Source of the DNA: Halomonas korlensis
GTDB taxonomy: Bacteria; Pseudomonadota; Gammaproteobacteria; Pseudomonadales; Halomonadaceae
Reading direction: 5' to 3'
Assembly (NCBI RefSeq): GCF_900116705.1
Contig: NZ_FPBP01000010.1
Span: 99,300 to 163,299 of the forward strand
DNA length: 64,000 nt
In this document: piece after piece, positions 9,001-16,676 of the stretch
Numbering within the stretch: the stretch's first letter is position 1
How the letters are laid out: each line of letters starts with the position of its first letter
Notes under the pieces: model-generated
What the model saw: the letters and a program-made list of their open reading frames with translations, nothing else
Told to the model about the DNA's origin: nothing
Database searches by the model: none
Position numbers and translations under genes: made by a program

Positions 9001-9187
9001 AGCGAGGAATCGTGACACCGATCGGTGGCTGACGGTAATTCGAGGCGTCGTTGGCGTACAGGGCACGGCTGCCGGCATCGAAGCGCACTTCTCCTTCGAT
9101 CGCTTCGGCCAGCTCCTCAGCCAGGCTGCGGTAATACTCCGGTTCATCCCGTGGCAGCAAACGGGATGTGCTGATCACGTTATTCAT
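6089..9187 (-). CDS. FAD-linked oxidase / 4Fe-4S / CCG-domain fusion (D-lactate or 2-hydroxyacid dehydrogenase-like)
   Basis: A 1032-residue fusion. The N-terminal half is a PCMH-type FAD domain (SRGAGTSLSGE; GGNIGNNSCG) plus an FAD-oxidase C domain. Next come two ferredoxin-like cysteine clusters, of which CLACKGCKGDCP is the clearer. The C-terminal part carries two CCG domains (GLCCGRP and DSGCCGMSGSFG) as in GlpC and heterodisulfide reductases. The last 30 residues form a hydrophobic helix and a basic tail. The ATG at 9187 is preceded by AAGGA at six bases; a TTG two codons earlier sits directly on that site and is less likely. Such fusions oxidise 2-hydroxyacids and pass electrons to the respiratory chain. 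The substrate is not determinable here. Confidence 0.88.
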   Translation of the reverse strand: MNNVISTSRLLPRDEPEYYRSLAEELAEAIEGEVRFDAGSRALYANDASNYRQPPIGVTIPRSVDDIVAIHRICHAHGVPILSRGAGTSLSGETVNYAVVMDHSKYLHHILDIDTQNKRVTVQGGAINDKVNQALGPYRLVFPPDPSTHEWCTIGGNIGNNSCGVHSVQAQCFGHGPRTCDNVYSLDILTYDGERMTLKDGYSEEEIDAIINRGGRQGEIFARLRSLRDRYIEDIRGKYPQVEHMPRRVSGYNLDDLLPERGFNLASALCGTEGTCITVLHATLKLTEDARHRTLMVVGFDSVEAAGDHVATIIAARPIALEAIDKRLFQHEADQHMNVETLKQMPEGDAFLMIEFGGEDSATTCAQARQLIDKLRRSDSAPKDYQIVDDKEYANRIWAVRKAGLGATAFPPPKNAPHWPGWEDSAVPPERVGDYVRDLKGLYKKHDYVGALYGHFGQGCIHSRIDFDLQSEEGVHKYRAFAEEAADLVVSYGGSLSGEHGDGQARGELLERMYGAALIEAFREFKRIWDPQWKMNPGKVIDPYRLDEDLRLLNYKPERVETHFRFPEDERSFGRVAFRCVGVGKCRSDSGTMCPSYMVTREEKHTTRGRARLLFEMMNGELISDGWQSEAVRESLDLCLACKGCKGDCPVNVDMATYKAEFLSHYYEEHRRPFNHYAFGFIDRWSRLAAKMPALTNFVTQAPLLRNVTKGIVSMPQQRRAPVYAHETFKAWFAARPIVNEHATPVMLWADTFNNHFYPDTAQAATEVLEAAGYRVMIPPEGLCCGRPLYDFGMLDNARAYLERVMATLSSAIEMNLPIIGLEPSCIAVFRDELINLFPDDARARRLHDNSVMFSEFLIQRAEDYRPPRFHRKALVHGHCHQKAIMHLDAERALMEKMGLDYDVLDSGCCGMSGSFGFERDKYDVSIGAGERVLLPRVREAEASTLIITNGFSCREQIAQATDRRALHIAEVLRMAMDTVLAGGAAEQAIVQRRAQAQRLANRRAAAVAGAVVAVGGLLVWGLKHRQQQYRL

Positions 9188-9221
9188 CGCCAATCCTTGC
9201 GCTTGAATTCATGAAGAGTAC

Positions 9222-10325
9222 TCAGGCAAGCCTGAAATGCTGCGCGTCCTGTCGCTTGAACGTCAGCCCCAGACCGGGTTGCGAGAGATCTGGCCACATG
9301 TCTCCCTGGCTATCCGGGTCAACGCCTCCCTCAAAAAGCATCGCCTCGATCCGAGCATGATCGTGAAAATATTCCAAATGGCGCAGCGGCGTCGCACAGC
9401 AAGCGGGATGCAGGTGCAGCGCCGGTGCGGTATGGGAAGAGAGCGGAACCCGATGGGCATCGCATAGTGCGGCGACATCGAGAAAGCCGGTAATACCGGC
9501 GCAGCGCGTCAGATCGGCCTGCAGCACATCCACTGCCCCGGCCTCAAGCATTCGGCGAAAATAGGGCAGATCGAAGCCGTATTCCCCGGCGGAGACCTCG
9601 ACCCCACCGGGAGCACGATCGCGCAGCAGCCGCAGGCCCGCCAAGTCGTCCGATGACACCGGCTCCTCGTACCAACTCACGTCATGAGCCTGAAAGGCGT
9701 CGGCCATGGCTAACGCTTGCTTGCGGGCATAGGCTCCGTTGGCATCGACGTAGAGTTCGGCTTCGTGGCCGATCGTTTCCCGCGCCAGGCGGATACGCTC
9801 AAGGTCGCGCTCGGGCTCACGACCGATCTTCATCTTGACGCGAGGGATGCCCGCCTCGACCCAGCCACCTACCTGCGCCTGAAGTCGCTCGGTCGAATAG
9901 GAGGTGAAACCACCACTGCCGTACACGGGCACGGTCGGGCGTACCGCGCCCAGCAGCGACACCAGCGGAATGTCGAGCAGACGCGCCTTGAGATCCCATA
10001 TCGCCACGTCGACGGCGGCAATGGCCATCGAACTGATTCCCGGCCGGCCGAGGTTTCGAATCGCCTCGACCATCTTCAGCCAGCCCTCGCGCACCGCAAG
10101 CGCATTGTGCCCTTCGACGATGCCGGCCAGCGTGTCGTGGATCAGCGTGGCGCAAGCCTTATGGGCATAGGTGTAGCCGAGCCCAATCTTGTCCCCCGCG
10201 CGGATTTCCACCAGCACAAGGGTCGTCGAATCCCACTTGAGCGTGCCATCGGACTCGGGCGCATCGGTGGGGATCTCATAGGCCGCGACATCGAGTGCTT
10301 CGATCGGGACATGTTGATCCATCAT
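9222..10325 (-). CDS. Mandelate racemase/muconate lactonizing enzyme family protein
   Basis: A 367-residue enolase-superfamily enzyme. It shows the KxK pair (KMKIG), metal ligands in VDANG, the EEP motif and SAGEYG, and the His of the His-Asp dyad region in SSHTAP. This arrangement fits the mandelate racemase or galactarate/gluconate dehydratase branch acting on an acid sugar or 2-hydroxyacid. The start has two adjacent ATGs and only a weak ribosome site. It lies between the TPP enzyme and the FAD oxidoreductase in the same direction, so a 2-keto- or hydroxy-acid route is plausible but is inferred from context only. Confidence 0.85.
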   Translation of the reverse strand: MMDQHVPIEALDVAAYEIPTDAPESDGTLKWDSTTLVLVEIRAGDKIGLGYTYAHKACATLIHDTLAGIVEGHNALAVREGWLKMVEAIRNLGRPGISSMAIAAVDVAIWDLKARLLDIPLVSLLGAVRPTVPVYGSGGFTSYSTERLQAQVGGWVEAGIPRVKMKIGREPERDLERIRLARETIGHEAELYVDANGAYARKQALAMADAFQAHDVSWYEEPVSSDDLAGLRLLRDRAPGGVEVSAGEYGFDLPYFRRMLEAGAVDVLQADLTRCAGITGFLDVAALCDAHRVPLSSHTAPALHLHPACCATPLRHLEYFHDHARIEAMLFEGGVDPDSQGDMWPDLSQPGLGLTFKRQDAQHFRLA

Positions 10326-10366
10326 TGCCTCACCCCCGCCGTGTCATGCAAGCCGTCATGGCACGA

Positions 10367-12166
10367 TCAATGCTTGCGCGCCGTGGGAATGAATGCGCGA
10401 GCGAACTGCTTGAACGAGGCCTTGACGATACCCAGCGAGTCCGGATCACCATGCAGCAGCGCCGACATGTAGGCCTGCGCCTGTTCACGTTTGATATGCG
10501 GCGGAATCGGTGGAACGTTGGGGTCGGTGATCACTTCCAGCACCACCGGACGGTCGGCGCTCAAGGCACGGTCCCAGGCGCCAGCCAGTGCCTCGGGCTC
10601 GCTGACCTTGATGCCCCTGAGTCCGATCAGCTCGGCATATTCGGCATACGGGAAATCGGGTAGGTTCTGCGACGCCTCGTATTTCGGGTCACCTTCCATC
10701 ACGCGCATTTCCCAGGTCACCTGGTTCAGGTCCTGGTTGTTGAGCACCATGATCACCAGGCGCGGGTCGGTCCAGCGTTGCCAGTACTTGGCGATTGTCA
10801 CCAGTTCCGCATTGCCCAGCATCTGCATGGCGCCGTCACCCACCATGGCAATGGCGACCCGATCGGGATAGCAGAACTTGGCGGCGACGGCGTAGGGTAC
10901 GCCGTTACCCATGGTAGCCAGCCCCCCGGAAAGTGAGGCTTGCATGCCGCGACGCAGCTTGAGATCGCGGGCGTACCAGTTGGCCGCCGAGCCGGAATCG
11001 CTGGTCAGGATGCAGTTATCGGGCAGCCGAGGCGACAGCTCCCAGAATACGCGCTGCGGGTTGACCGGGTCGGCCTCAGCCATGGCGCGCTCCTCGAGCA
11101 CCTCCCACCATTGGGCGATGCTCTTCTCGAGATGCTCGCGCCAGTCGCGGTCAGTCTTCTGCTTGAGGTGCGGCAGCAGAGCCTGCAGCGTTGTTGCGCT
11201 ATCTCCGATCAGGTTGACTTCCATGGGATAGCGCATACTTACCTGGCGCCCGTCGATATCGATCTGCACGCCGCGCGCCTGGCCCTCCTCGGGCAGGAAT
11301 TCCGAGTAGGGAAAGCCGGAACCGATCATCAGCAGCGTGTCGCAGTTCGACATCATTTCCCAGCTGGGGTTGGTGCCCAGCAGGCCAATCGAGCCGGTAA
11401 CGAACGGCAGGTCGTCGGGCAGCGCCGCCCGCCCCAGCAACGCCTTGGCCACTCCGGCCCCGAGCTTTTCCGCGACCTGGATGACCTCATCGGTGGCGTC
11501 CAGCGCCCCCGCGCCGACCAGAATGGCCACGCGCTCGCCTTCGTTGAGCACCGCCGCCGCACGCCTGAGGTCATCTTCATGCGGTATCGAACGCGGTGGG
11601 GTGTAGCCGACCCCGGAATGCACCGTGCCATGAGCATGCGGCGGTTCTTCCACGGCAGGCTGGGTTTGCAGGTCGTTAGGGATGATGATGGCGGTAACGG
11701 TACGCTCGGACAGAGCAATGCGAATCGCCCGATCGACCAGATGGCGAATCTGGCCCGGGCTGGTCGCCATGTGCACGTATTCGTGGGCGACATCCTTGTA
11801 CAGCGACAGCAGATCGACTTCCTGCTGATACTCGCCGCCCATGGCGGCACGCGCCTGTTGGCCTACGATCGCCACCACCGGCTGATGATCCTTCTTGGCG
11901 TCATAAAGCCCGTTGAGCAGATGAATTGCCCCCGGGCCGGAGGTAGCGGTACAGACGCCCACCTCGCCGGTGAACTTGGCATGCGCACAGGCCATGAAGG
12001 CAGCCGACTCCTCGTGCCGGGTCTGGATGAACTCGAACTGATCGCCGGCCCGATTAAGGGCTCCCATGATGCCGTTGCTGCCGTCGCCGGGATAGCCATA
12101 AAGGCGCTTTATGTTCCACTCGGCCAAGCGCTTCAGGAGAAAATCGCCCACCTCTTGATCGCTCAT
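10367..12166 (-). CDS. Thiamine-pyrophosphate-dependent enzyme, pyruvate oxidase/POXB-YdaP-like
   Basis: A 599-residue TPP enzyme. The N-terminal PYR domain contains the essential Glu in HEESAAFMA and the GPGAIHLLNGL stretch. A central Rossmann domain (about 190-320) follows, then a PP domain with the TPP/Mg motif beginning GDGAMQMLGN. It most resembles B. subtilis YdaP and E. coli PoxB, which oxidise pyruvate to acetate and CO2. The C-terminal end lacks an obvious PoxB lipid-binding helix. The start has GGGAGG nine bases upstream. If it makes acetate, the acetate uptake genes further along could recapture the product; this link is speculative. Confidence 0.85.
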   Translation of the reverse strand: MSDQEVGDFLLKRLAEWNIKRLYGYPGDGSNGIMGALNRAGDQFEFIQTRHEESAAFMACAHAKFTGEVGVCTATSGPGAIHLLNGLYDAKKDHQPVVAIVGQQARAAMGGEYQQEVDLLSLYKDVAHEYVHMATSPGQIRHLVDRAIRIALSERTVTAIIIPNDLQTQPAVEEPPHAHGTVHSGVGYTPPRSIPHEDDLRRAAAVLNEGERVAILVGAGALDATDEVIQVAEKLGAGVAKALLGRAALPDDLPFVTGSIGLLGTNPSWEMMSNCDTLLMIGSGFPYSEFLPEEGQARGVQIDIDGRQVSMRYPMEVNLIGDSATTLQALLPHLKQKTDRDWREHLEKSIAQWWEVLEERAMAEADPVNPQRVFWELSPRLPDNCILTSDSGSAANWYARDLKLRRGMQASLSGGLATMGNGVPYAVAAKFCYPDRVAIAMVGDGAMQMLGNAELVTIAKYWQRWTDPRLVIMVLNNQDLNQVTWEMRVMEGDPKYEASQNLPDFPYAEYAELIGLRGIKVSEPEALAGAWDRALSADRPVVLEVITDPNVPPIPPHIKREQAQAYMSALLHGDPDSLGIVKASFKQFARAFIPTARKH

Positions 12167-12547
12167 ACCAGCCTCCCTGCCAGAATTTGAACGCTGATAA
12201 TTAAAGTATAAAGTTTATAGTCGCCTGTAAGGTCAATTAAGATATAGTCGCTAGAATGGAGGTGGTCAATTACCTATAAAGGCCTTTAACGTATCGCTTC
12301 ACACCTCAGCAACCTTCAGAAATGTTAAATCGCAAGAAACTTAAAGAGTTTTTTAAATAAAATTACATATTAATAAAGGAATCCTATTTTCACGTCTTGC
12401 CACGAGCACGCCCCCGTTTTCAGAAAGAAATAAACTGTCTTTGCCTTTGGTCACCTCATGAAAGCGGCCTTGGGTTATTTCGATTTTTGGACATTATGTT
12501 TTTATTTCGAAAGCAGGTAAGTAAGATTTTTTCAGATTATATGATTA
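12167..12547. other. AT-rich spacer between cytochrome genes and the TPP enzyme
   Basis: About 380 bases, strikingly AT-rich, with no convincing gene. It must hold the promoter of the leftward TPP-MR-FAD-SDR run. The hexamer-rich stretch 12200-12260 has several TATA-like boxes, but no pair has good spacing, so no promoter is claimed. Confidence 0.55.
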
Positions 12548-13441
12548 TCATTCCAGCGAGCTTAAATAAGCCGCCATATCCATGGCGTCCTGCTCTGTCA
12601 CGCCCAGGTCCGGCATGGCGGTAAGGGGGTCCACCTCGGTGGGATGGCGTAGCCACTTCACCATGTTATCGAAGGTGTTGAGCAGCACCCCGGCAATATA
12701 ACGGCGCTCACCAATCCCTTTAAGCGGTGGCCCCACGTCGGCGTGCGGCCCGACCGTCCCGGGAATGCGATGGCAGGCAATGCAGGCGTAACCGTACAGA
12801 GCCAGCTTGCCTCGTTCGGGGTCGGGCAAAGCAGCGGTCCGCGCCGGAGCGGGCGCACTCACGGTCGTTACGTCGCGAGACGGTTGGCCGCCGCTCGCGC
12901 TCATCGTCTGATAGTCGGCCGGAGACATTTCCGGCAGGCGCGTGATAAAGGCCACGATGGCCCAGATCTGCTCATCGTTGAACTTGAACTGCCAACTCGG
13001 CATGCCGGTCATCTTGATGCCGTGCTTGATGGGCCAGAAAATTTCGGCAGCGCTCTTGGCTTTTGCCGTATGCGCCAGATTGGGAGGTACCGGCGTCAGC
13101 CCCTTGCCCACGTCATCGCGGCCCACGCCGGGGGCGCCATGACACTGCACGCACCGGCTCTCGTAGAGACGACGTCCCTGCTCGGCCATGTCGGGTGTCA
13201 ACTTCGGAACCTCGACCTCCTCGGCCCGTTGGCGTATGGAGCGATCCAGCGCCAGGTTGAGCACGGTAAAGACGGGTTCGGTATGCTGCTGCAGCGCCGA
13301 GACGTTATAGGCGCCCCAATAGACGAAACCGGCCGCGCCCACCCCCATGGCAACGACCAGCGCCGCGATGGCGAGGCCGACATGGATCTCGATCCGCTTG
13401 CGGATCTTCTGGACTGAATCTTGGCGACCCTGGTTATTCAT
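12548..13441 (-). CDS. Membrane-anchored dihaem cytochrome c of the caa3 cluster
   Basis: A 297-residue protein with an N-terminal membrane helix (about 20-42) and two c-type haem sites, CVQCH and CIACH, in the periplasmic part. The second haem domain resembles the small cytochrome encoded upstream (shared AGVL-N and TAMP-x-x-GV motifs, with the TAMP Met as probable axial ligand). It is the last gene of the leftward caa3 operon and overlaps its neighbour by ATGA. It probably delivers electrons to the CuA/cytochrome c subunit. The N-terminal topology is as expected for a cytochrome c4/c5-like donor held to the membrane. Confidence 0.88.
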   Translation of the reverse strand: MNNQGRQDSVQKIRKRIEIHVGLAIAALVVAMGVGAAGFVYWGAYNVSALQQHTEPVFTVLNLALDRSIRQRAEEVEVPKLTPDMAEQGRRLYESRCVQCHGAPGVGRDDVGKGLTPVPPNLAHTAKAKSAAEIFWPIKHGIKMTGMPSWQFKFNDEQIWAIVAFITRLPEMSPADYQTMSASGGQPSRDVTTVSAPAPARTAALPDPERGKLALYGYACIACHRIPGTVGPHADVGPPLKGIGERRYIAGVLLNTFDNMVKWLRHPTEVDPLTAMPDLGVTEQDAMDMAAYLSSLE

Positions 13442-13800
13442 TTCAGTGTGTACAAGTAAGCGGTGATATCGTGTGCGTCGCTTTCGCTAACGCCCATGTT
13501 CGGCATGGCCGTGCGTGGATCGATCGCCTCGGGAGCGCGAATCCAGCGCATCATGTCACTGGGCGTATTGGGCAGTACGCCAGCCAGGTAGACACGCCTG
13601 GCAATGCGCTCGAGCGACGGCCCCGTGCGACCGTCTGCCCCCGGAATGCCGGGAATGGCATGGCAACTGCCGCAGCCATAGTCGCGGATTAACGCCTTAC
13701 CCTTGGCCGGATCGCCCGGCGGCGGCTCGGCTTCGTCCTTGCTACAACCGGTAGCAAGGAGCAGCGGCGACAGCAAGATGAATAGGTATTTCGCTGTCAT
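13438..13800 (-). CDS. Small lipoprotein cytochrome c
   Basis: A 120-residue monohaem cytochrome with a lipoprotein signal (LLLATGC), one CGSCH haem motif and a TAMPNMGV segment supplying the likely Met ligand. It would sit on the periplasmic face, anchored by lipid. ATGA overlaps on both sides place it within the caa3 operon. It resembles the C-terminal domains of the dihaem protein downstream and, more distantly, the cytochrome domain of CtaC, suggesting local duplication. Confidence 0.87.
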   Translation of the reverse strand: MTAKYLFILLSPLLLATGCSKDEAEPPPGDPAKGKALIRDYGCGSCHAIPGIPGADGRTGPSLERIARRVYLAGVLPNTPSDMMRWIRAPEAIDPRTAMPNMGVSESDAHDITAYLYTLK

Positions 13801-14165
13801 AGGCAGGGACTCAGAAAGAAGCTAGGCACACCCTCGGCCACGATGAGCAGCGACGACAGGGCACTGATGAGTAACCCCATGACCGCCATGAAACGTATGT
13901 TTGACGTCCCATCGTCACCGGATCCTGGCCAGCGTCGCCCGGCCCGTGTCCACTGACGCCAGGCGACCACCACGCCGGCGAGGCCCAGCATCAGAGTGAC
14001 CAGCGTCACGGCGTGCAGCAACCAGACAGTCTCAGCTTCGCAGGCCTTGGGTACCAATAGGTAGCTGCCCAGCAGATGCAGCGCCCAAGCCGCGGGGCCG
14101 ATCACCCAGCCGGACCATAGCCGCAGCGGATGTTGTAATCCGCCGTCCTGCACGTCATCAGCCAT
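13797..14165 (-). CDS. Small three-helix membrane protein of the caa3 operon
   Basis: A 122-residue hydrophobic protein that I cannot assign to a named family. Three membrane segments are visible (about residues 14-37, 47-70 and 92-118). The ATG at 14165 overlaps the ctaE stop by 8 bp; the longer frame reads into ctaE in another frame and is not supported. Its position directly after subunit III and before the cytochromes suggests an accessory or subunit-IV-like role in the oxidase. This is inference from location only. Confidence 0.7.
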   Translation of the reverse strand: MADDVQDGGLQHPLRLWSGWVIGPAAWALHLLGSYLLVPKACEAETVWLLHAVTLVTLMLGLAGVVVAWRQWTRAGRRWPGSGDDGTSNIRFMAVMGLLISALSSLLIVAEGVPSFFLSPCL

Positions 14166-14766
14166 ACAGGCGAGGCCCCCAGTACAGCAGCAGATAGAAG
14201 GGTATCCAGGCGAAGCAGACGAAGTACCAGTAGTTGGTATCCACCACGACACCGATCTGGCGTTGCTCGGTGAAGTAACCACGCCAGGCCAGAATGGCGA
14301 CCACTGCGCTGCCGACGACGATTGATGTCACATGAACATAATGGAAGCCGGAGATGGTCCAGATAATCGAGCCGTAGGCATGGTCCTTCCAACTGAACTC
14401 GTAGGCCATCAGCTCCAGCGAGCGCAACACCAGCACCACCGAGGCCAGCAGCACGCTGGCGCTGACGCCGAGGGCCAGCACACGCTTGTTGCCGCGGTTG
14501 ATACCTTGTCCAGCCAGGAACATGGTGAGACTACTGAGCATCAGCAGGCCCAGGTTGATGCTCGGCCACAGCAGCGGAGGCGCGGATTCACCAACGGGTG
14601 GCCAGGCCTCGGCATAGGCCGCCAGGTACATATAGCTAACGCAGAACGCCAGCACCACCGCCGACTCGATCGTGATCAAACCGAGGATGCCCCACCACAG
14701 TGGCGCCCGCCGGTCCGGATTGAAGCGGGTCATGTCCGCGACATCGATGCCTTGCACCACTCGCAT
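14158..14766 (-). CDS. ctaE: Cytochrome c oxidase subunit III
   Basis: A 202-residue membrane protein of the haem-copper oxidase subunit III family, with about five helices and the SGFHYVHVT and WYFVCFAWIPFY segments typical of the family. It begins at the ATG at 14766 (TGATG overlap with ctaD), with GGAGGAAA seven bases ahead; an ATG five codons earlier lies inside that ribosome site. It is shorter than the seven-helix mitochondrial type, as in other five-helix caa3/SoxM subunit III proteins. Confidence 0.9.
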   Translation of the reverse strand: MRVVQGIDVADMTRFNPDRRAPLWWGILGLITIESAVVLAFCVSYMYLAAYAEAWPPVGESAPPLLWPSINLGLLMLSSLTMFLAGQGINRGNKRVLALGVSASVLLASVVLVLRSLELMAYEFSWKDHAYGSIIWTISGFHYVHVTSIVVGSAVVAILAWRGYFTEQRQIGVVVDTNYWYFVCFAWIPFYLLLYWGPRLYG

Positions 14767-16676
14767 CAGTCTTTCCTCCATGGCCGGCGAGGCCAGAACC
14801 AGGCCACCAGACTAAAGAACACCAGAAAGAACGCGATCACGAAGAAGATCGGATGGAAAATGATGCCGACGAAGCCGAGGGAAGCGGCCACCGCCGAGAC
14901 GAACGGCCAGATGGTCGGCTCGGGCAGCACCTGTACGCCTATCGGCCTAGCATCCAGAATACTGGTGAGCACCACCTCGCGACGGTCGTTGCGCAGCCCG
15001 GTAACGACACCACGCTCACGATCCCTCTCCCAGTCCCACAGTGGCCAGCGGCTCTTCACTACGGGAATATGACGAAAATTGTAGGAGGCCGGCGGAGAGT
15101 CAGCCGCCCACTCCAGGGTGGGCGCCCCCCAAGGGTTCGGCTCGGCACGCTGCCCGCGAAACAGACTCCAGATCGCGTTGACCAGCGTGATGCCGAAGCC
15201 CGTTGCCAGCACCAAGGCGCCGACTGTCGCCAGCAGGTTGAGCTCGCTCCAGCCCATCTCCTCAACATAGGTATAGATACGCCGCGGCATGCCTTCTAGC
15301 CCCAACTGATGCATGGGGAAGAAGGTCACATTGAAGCCGATGAACGCCAGCCAGAAGCTCCACTTGCCTGCCGCTTCGCTCATCATTCGCCCGGTAATCT
15401 TGGGCCACCAGTAGTAGGTCGCGCCGATCAGCGGGAAGACCGCCCCGCCAATCAGCACGTAGTGAAAATGCGCGACCAGAAAGAAGGTGTCGTGCACCTG
15501 GGTATCGAAGGGAATCGAGGCCACCATGACGCCGGTGAGACCACCGATGACGAAGATGGCAAAAAATCCCAGCACCCAGAGCATTGGCGTGGCGAAGCGG
15601 ATCCGGGCGCCCCATAGCGAGGCGATCCAGCAGAAGATCTGCACCCCGCTGGGGATGGCGATGGTGGCACTCGCCGCGGTAAAGAAGCTCATGCCGAGCT
15701 GCGGCAGGCCGGTGGTAAACATATGGTGCACCCACAGGCCGAAGCTGACGAAGCCGATGGCCACCACCGACAGTACCAGCGCCGTGTAGCCATAGATCGG
15801 ACGACCCGTGAAGGTGATGATGATCGTCGAGATCATACCCAGCGCCGGCACCAGGATGATGTACACCTCGGGGTGGCCGAAATACCAGAACAGGTGCTGC
15901 CACAGCAGAGGCTCGCCACCGCTCTCGACGATGAAAAACTGGGTATCCACCAGTCGGTCGAGAATCAGCAGCGTACTGCTGACGATCACCGCCGGCATGG
16001 CGAAAACGATCATGAACGACATCACCAGAGCCGCCCAGACGAACAGCGGCATGCGATTCAGCGACATGCCCGGCGCGCGCATCCTCAGCGTAGTGACGAT
16101 CAGCTCGACCGCCGCGGTCAGCGCCGAGACTTCAATGAAGGTGATCATGGTGGTCCAGACGTCGACGCCGTAGCCCGGGGTGTATTCTTTGCTGGCGAGG
16201 GGTACGTAGTTGAACCAGCCGGCATTGGGCGCCATGTTCAACAGTAGCGAGCCAATCAGCACGATTCCGCCGATCAAATAGACGTAATAGCCGAAGGCGT
16301 TGAGCCGGGGAAAGGCCATATCGCGTGTGCCGATCATCAGCGGCACGAAATAGATGGCGAAACCCTCCATCACCGGAATGGCGAAGAAAAACATCATCAC
16401 CGTGCCATGCATGGTGAAGAATTGATTGTAGAGCTCCGGCCCGAACAACTGCTGCTCGGGGCCGGCCAGTTGCAGCCGCATCAGCACGCCGAGAATGCCC
16501 GCCAGCAGAAAGAAGATGAAGGCGGTGATGATGAAGCGCTTGCCGATCATGCGCTGGTTGACGTGGGTGAACCAGCCGATGAATCCGCCGGGCGAGTGCC
16601 AGGTGTGCTCCAATTGAGCGGTCTGCTCCGGCGAATCGGTCAGGTCGCGCGGGTTGGCGGGGCTCTCGACCGTCAT
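14766..16676 (-). CDS. ctaD: Cytochrome c oxidase subunit I (caa3-type, A1 class)
   Basis: A 636-residue catalytic subunit. Haem and CuB ligands are evident: FTMHGTVMMF, FGHPEVYI (CuB His with the cross-linked Tyr and the D-channel Glu), the HH pair in LWVHHMFT, and HFHYVLIGG. The GHPEVY glutamate plus the MIGTRDMAFPRLNA segment with the channel Asp mark the A1-type proton path. After the usual 12 helices there is a linker and two extra C-terminal helices (about 585-630), as in subunit I proteins carrying part of subunit III/IV. It pumps protons while reducing O2. It overlaps ctaC by ATGA. Confidence 0.95.
   Translation of the reverse strand: MTVESPANPRDLTDSPEQTAQLEHTWHSPGGFIGWFTHVNQRMIGKRFIITAFIFFLLAGILGVLMRLQLAGPEQQLFGPELYNQFFTMHGTVMMFFFAIPVMEGFAIYFVPLMIGTRDMAFPRLNAFGYYVYLIGGIVLIGSLLLNMAPNAGWFNYVPLASKEYTPGYGVDVWTTMITFIEVSALTAAVELIVTTLRMRAPGMSLNRMPLFVWAALVMSFMIVFAMPAVIVSSTLLILDRLVDTQFFIVESGGEPLLWQHLFWYFGHPEVYIILVPALGMISTIIITFTGRPIYGYTALVLSVVAIGFVSFGLWVHHMFTTGLPQLGMSFFTAASATIAIPSGVQIFCWIASLWGARIRFATPMLWVLGFFAIFVIGGLTGVMVASIPFDTQVHDTFFLVAHFHYVLIGGAVFPLIGATYYWWPKITGRMMSEAAGKWSFWLAFIGFNVTFFPMHQLGLEGMPRRIYTYVEEMGWSELNLLATVGALVLATGFGITLVNAIWSLFRGQRAEPNPWGAPTLEWAADSPPASYNFRHIPVVKSRWPLWDWERDRERGVVTGLRNDRREVVLTSILDARPIGVQVLPEPTIWPFVSAVAASLGFVGIIFHPIFFVIAFFLVFFSLVAWFWPRRPWRKD

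Noticed and set aside
10940..12190. A 416-codon open frame opposite the TPP enzyme, and a similar one at 6101-7324
   Set aside because: Both mirror conserved enzymes on the other strand and have no recognisable domain.
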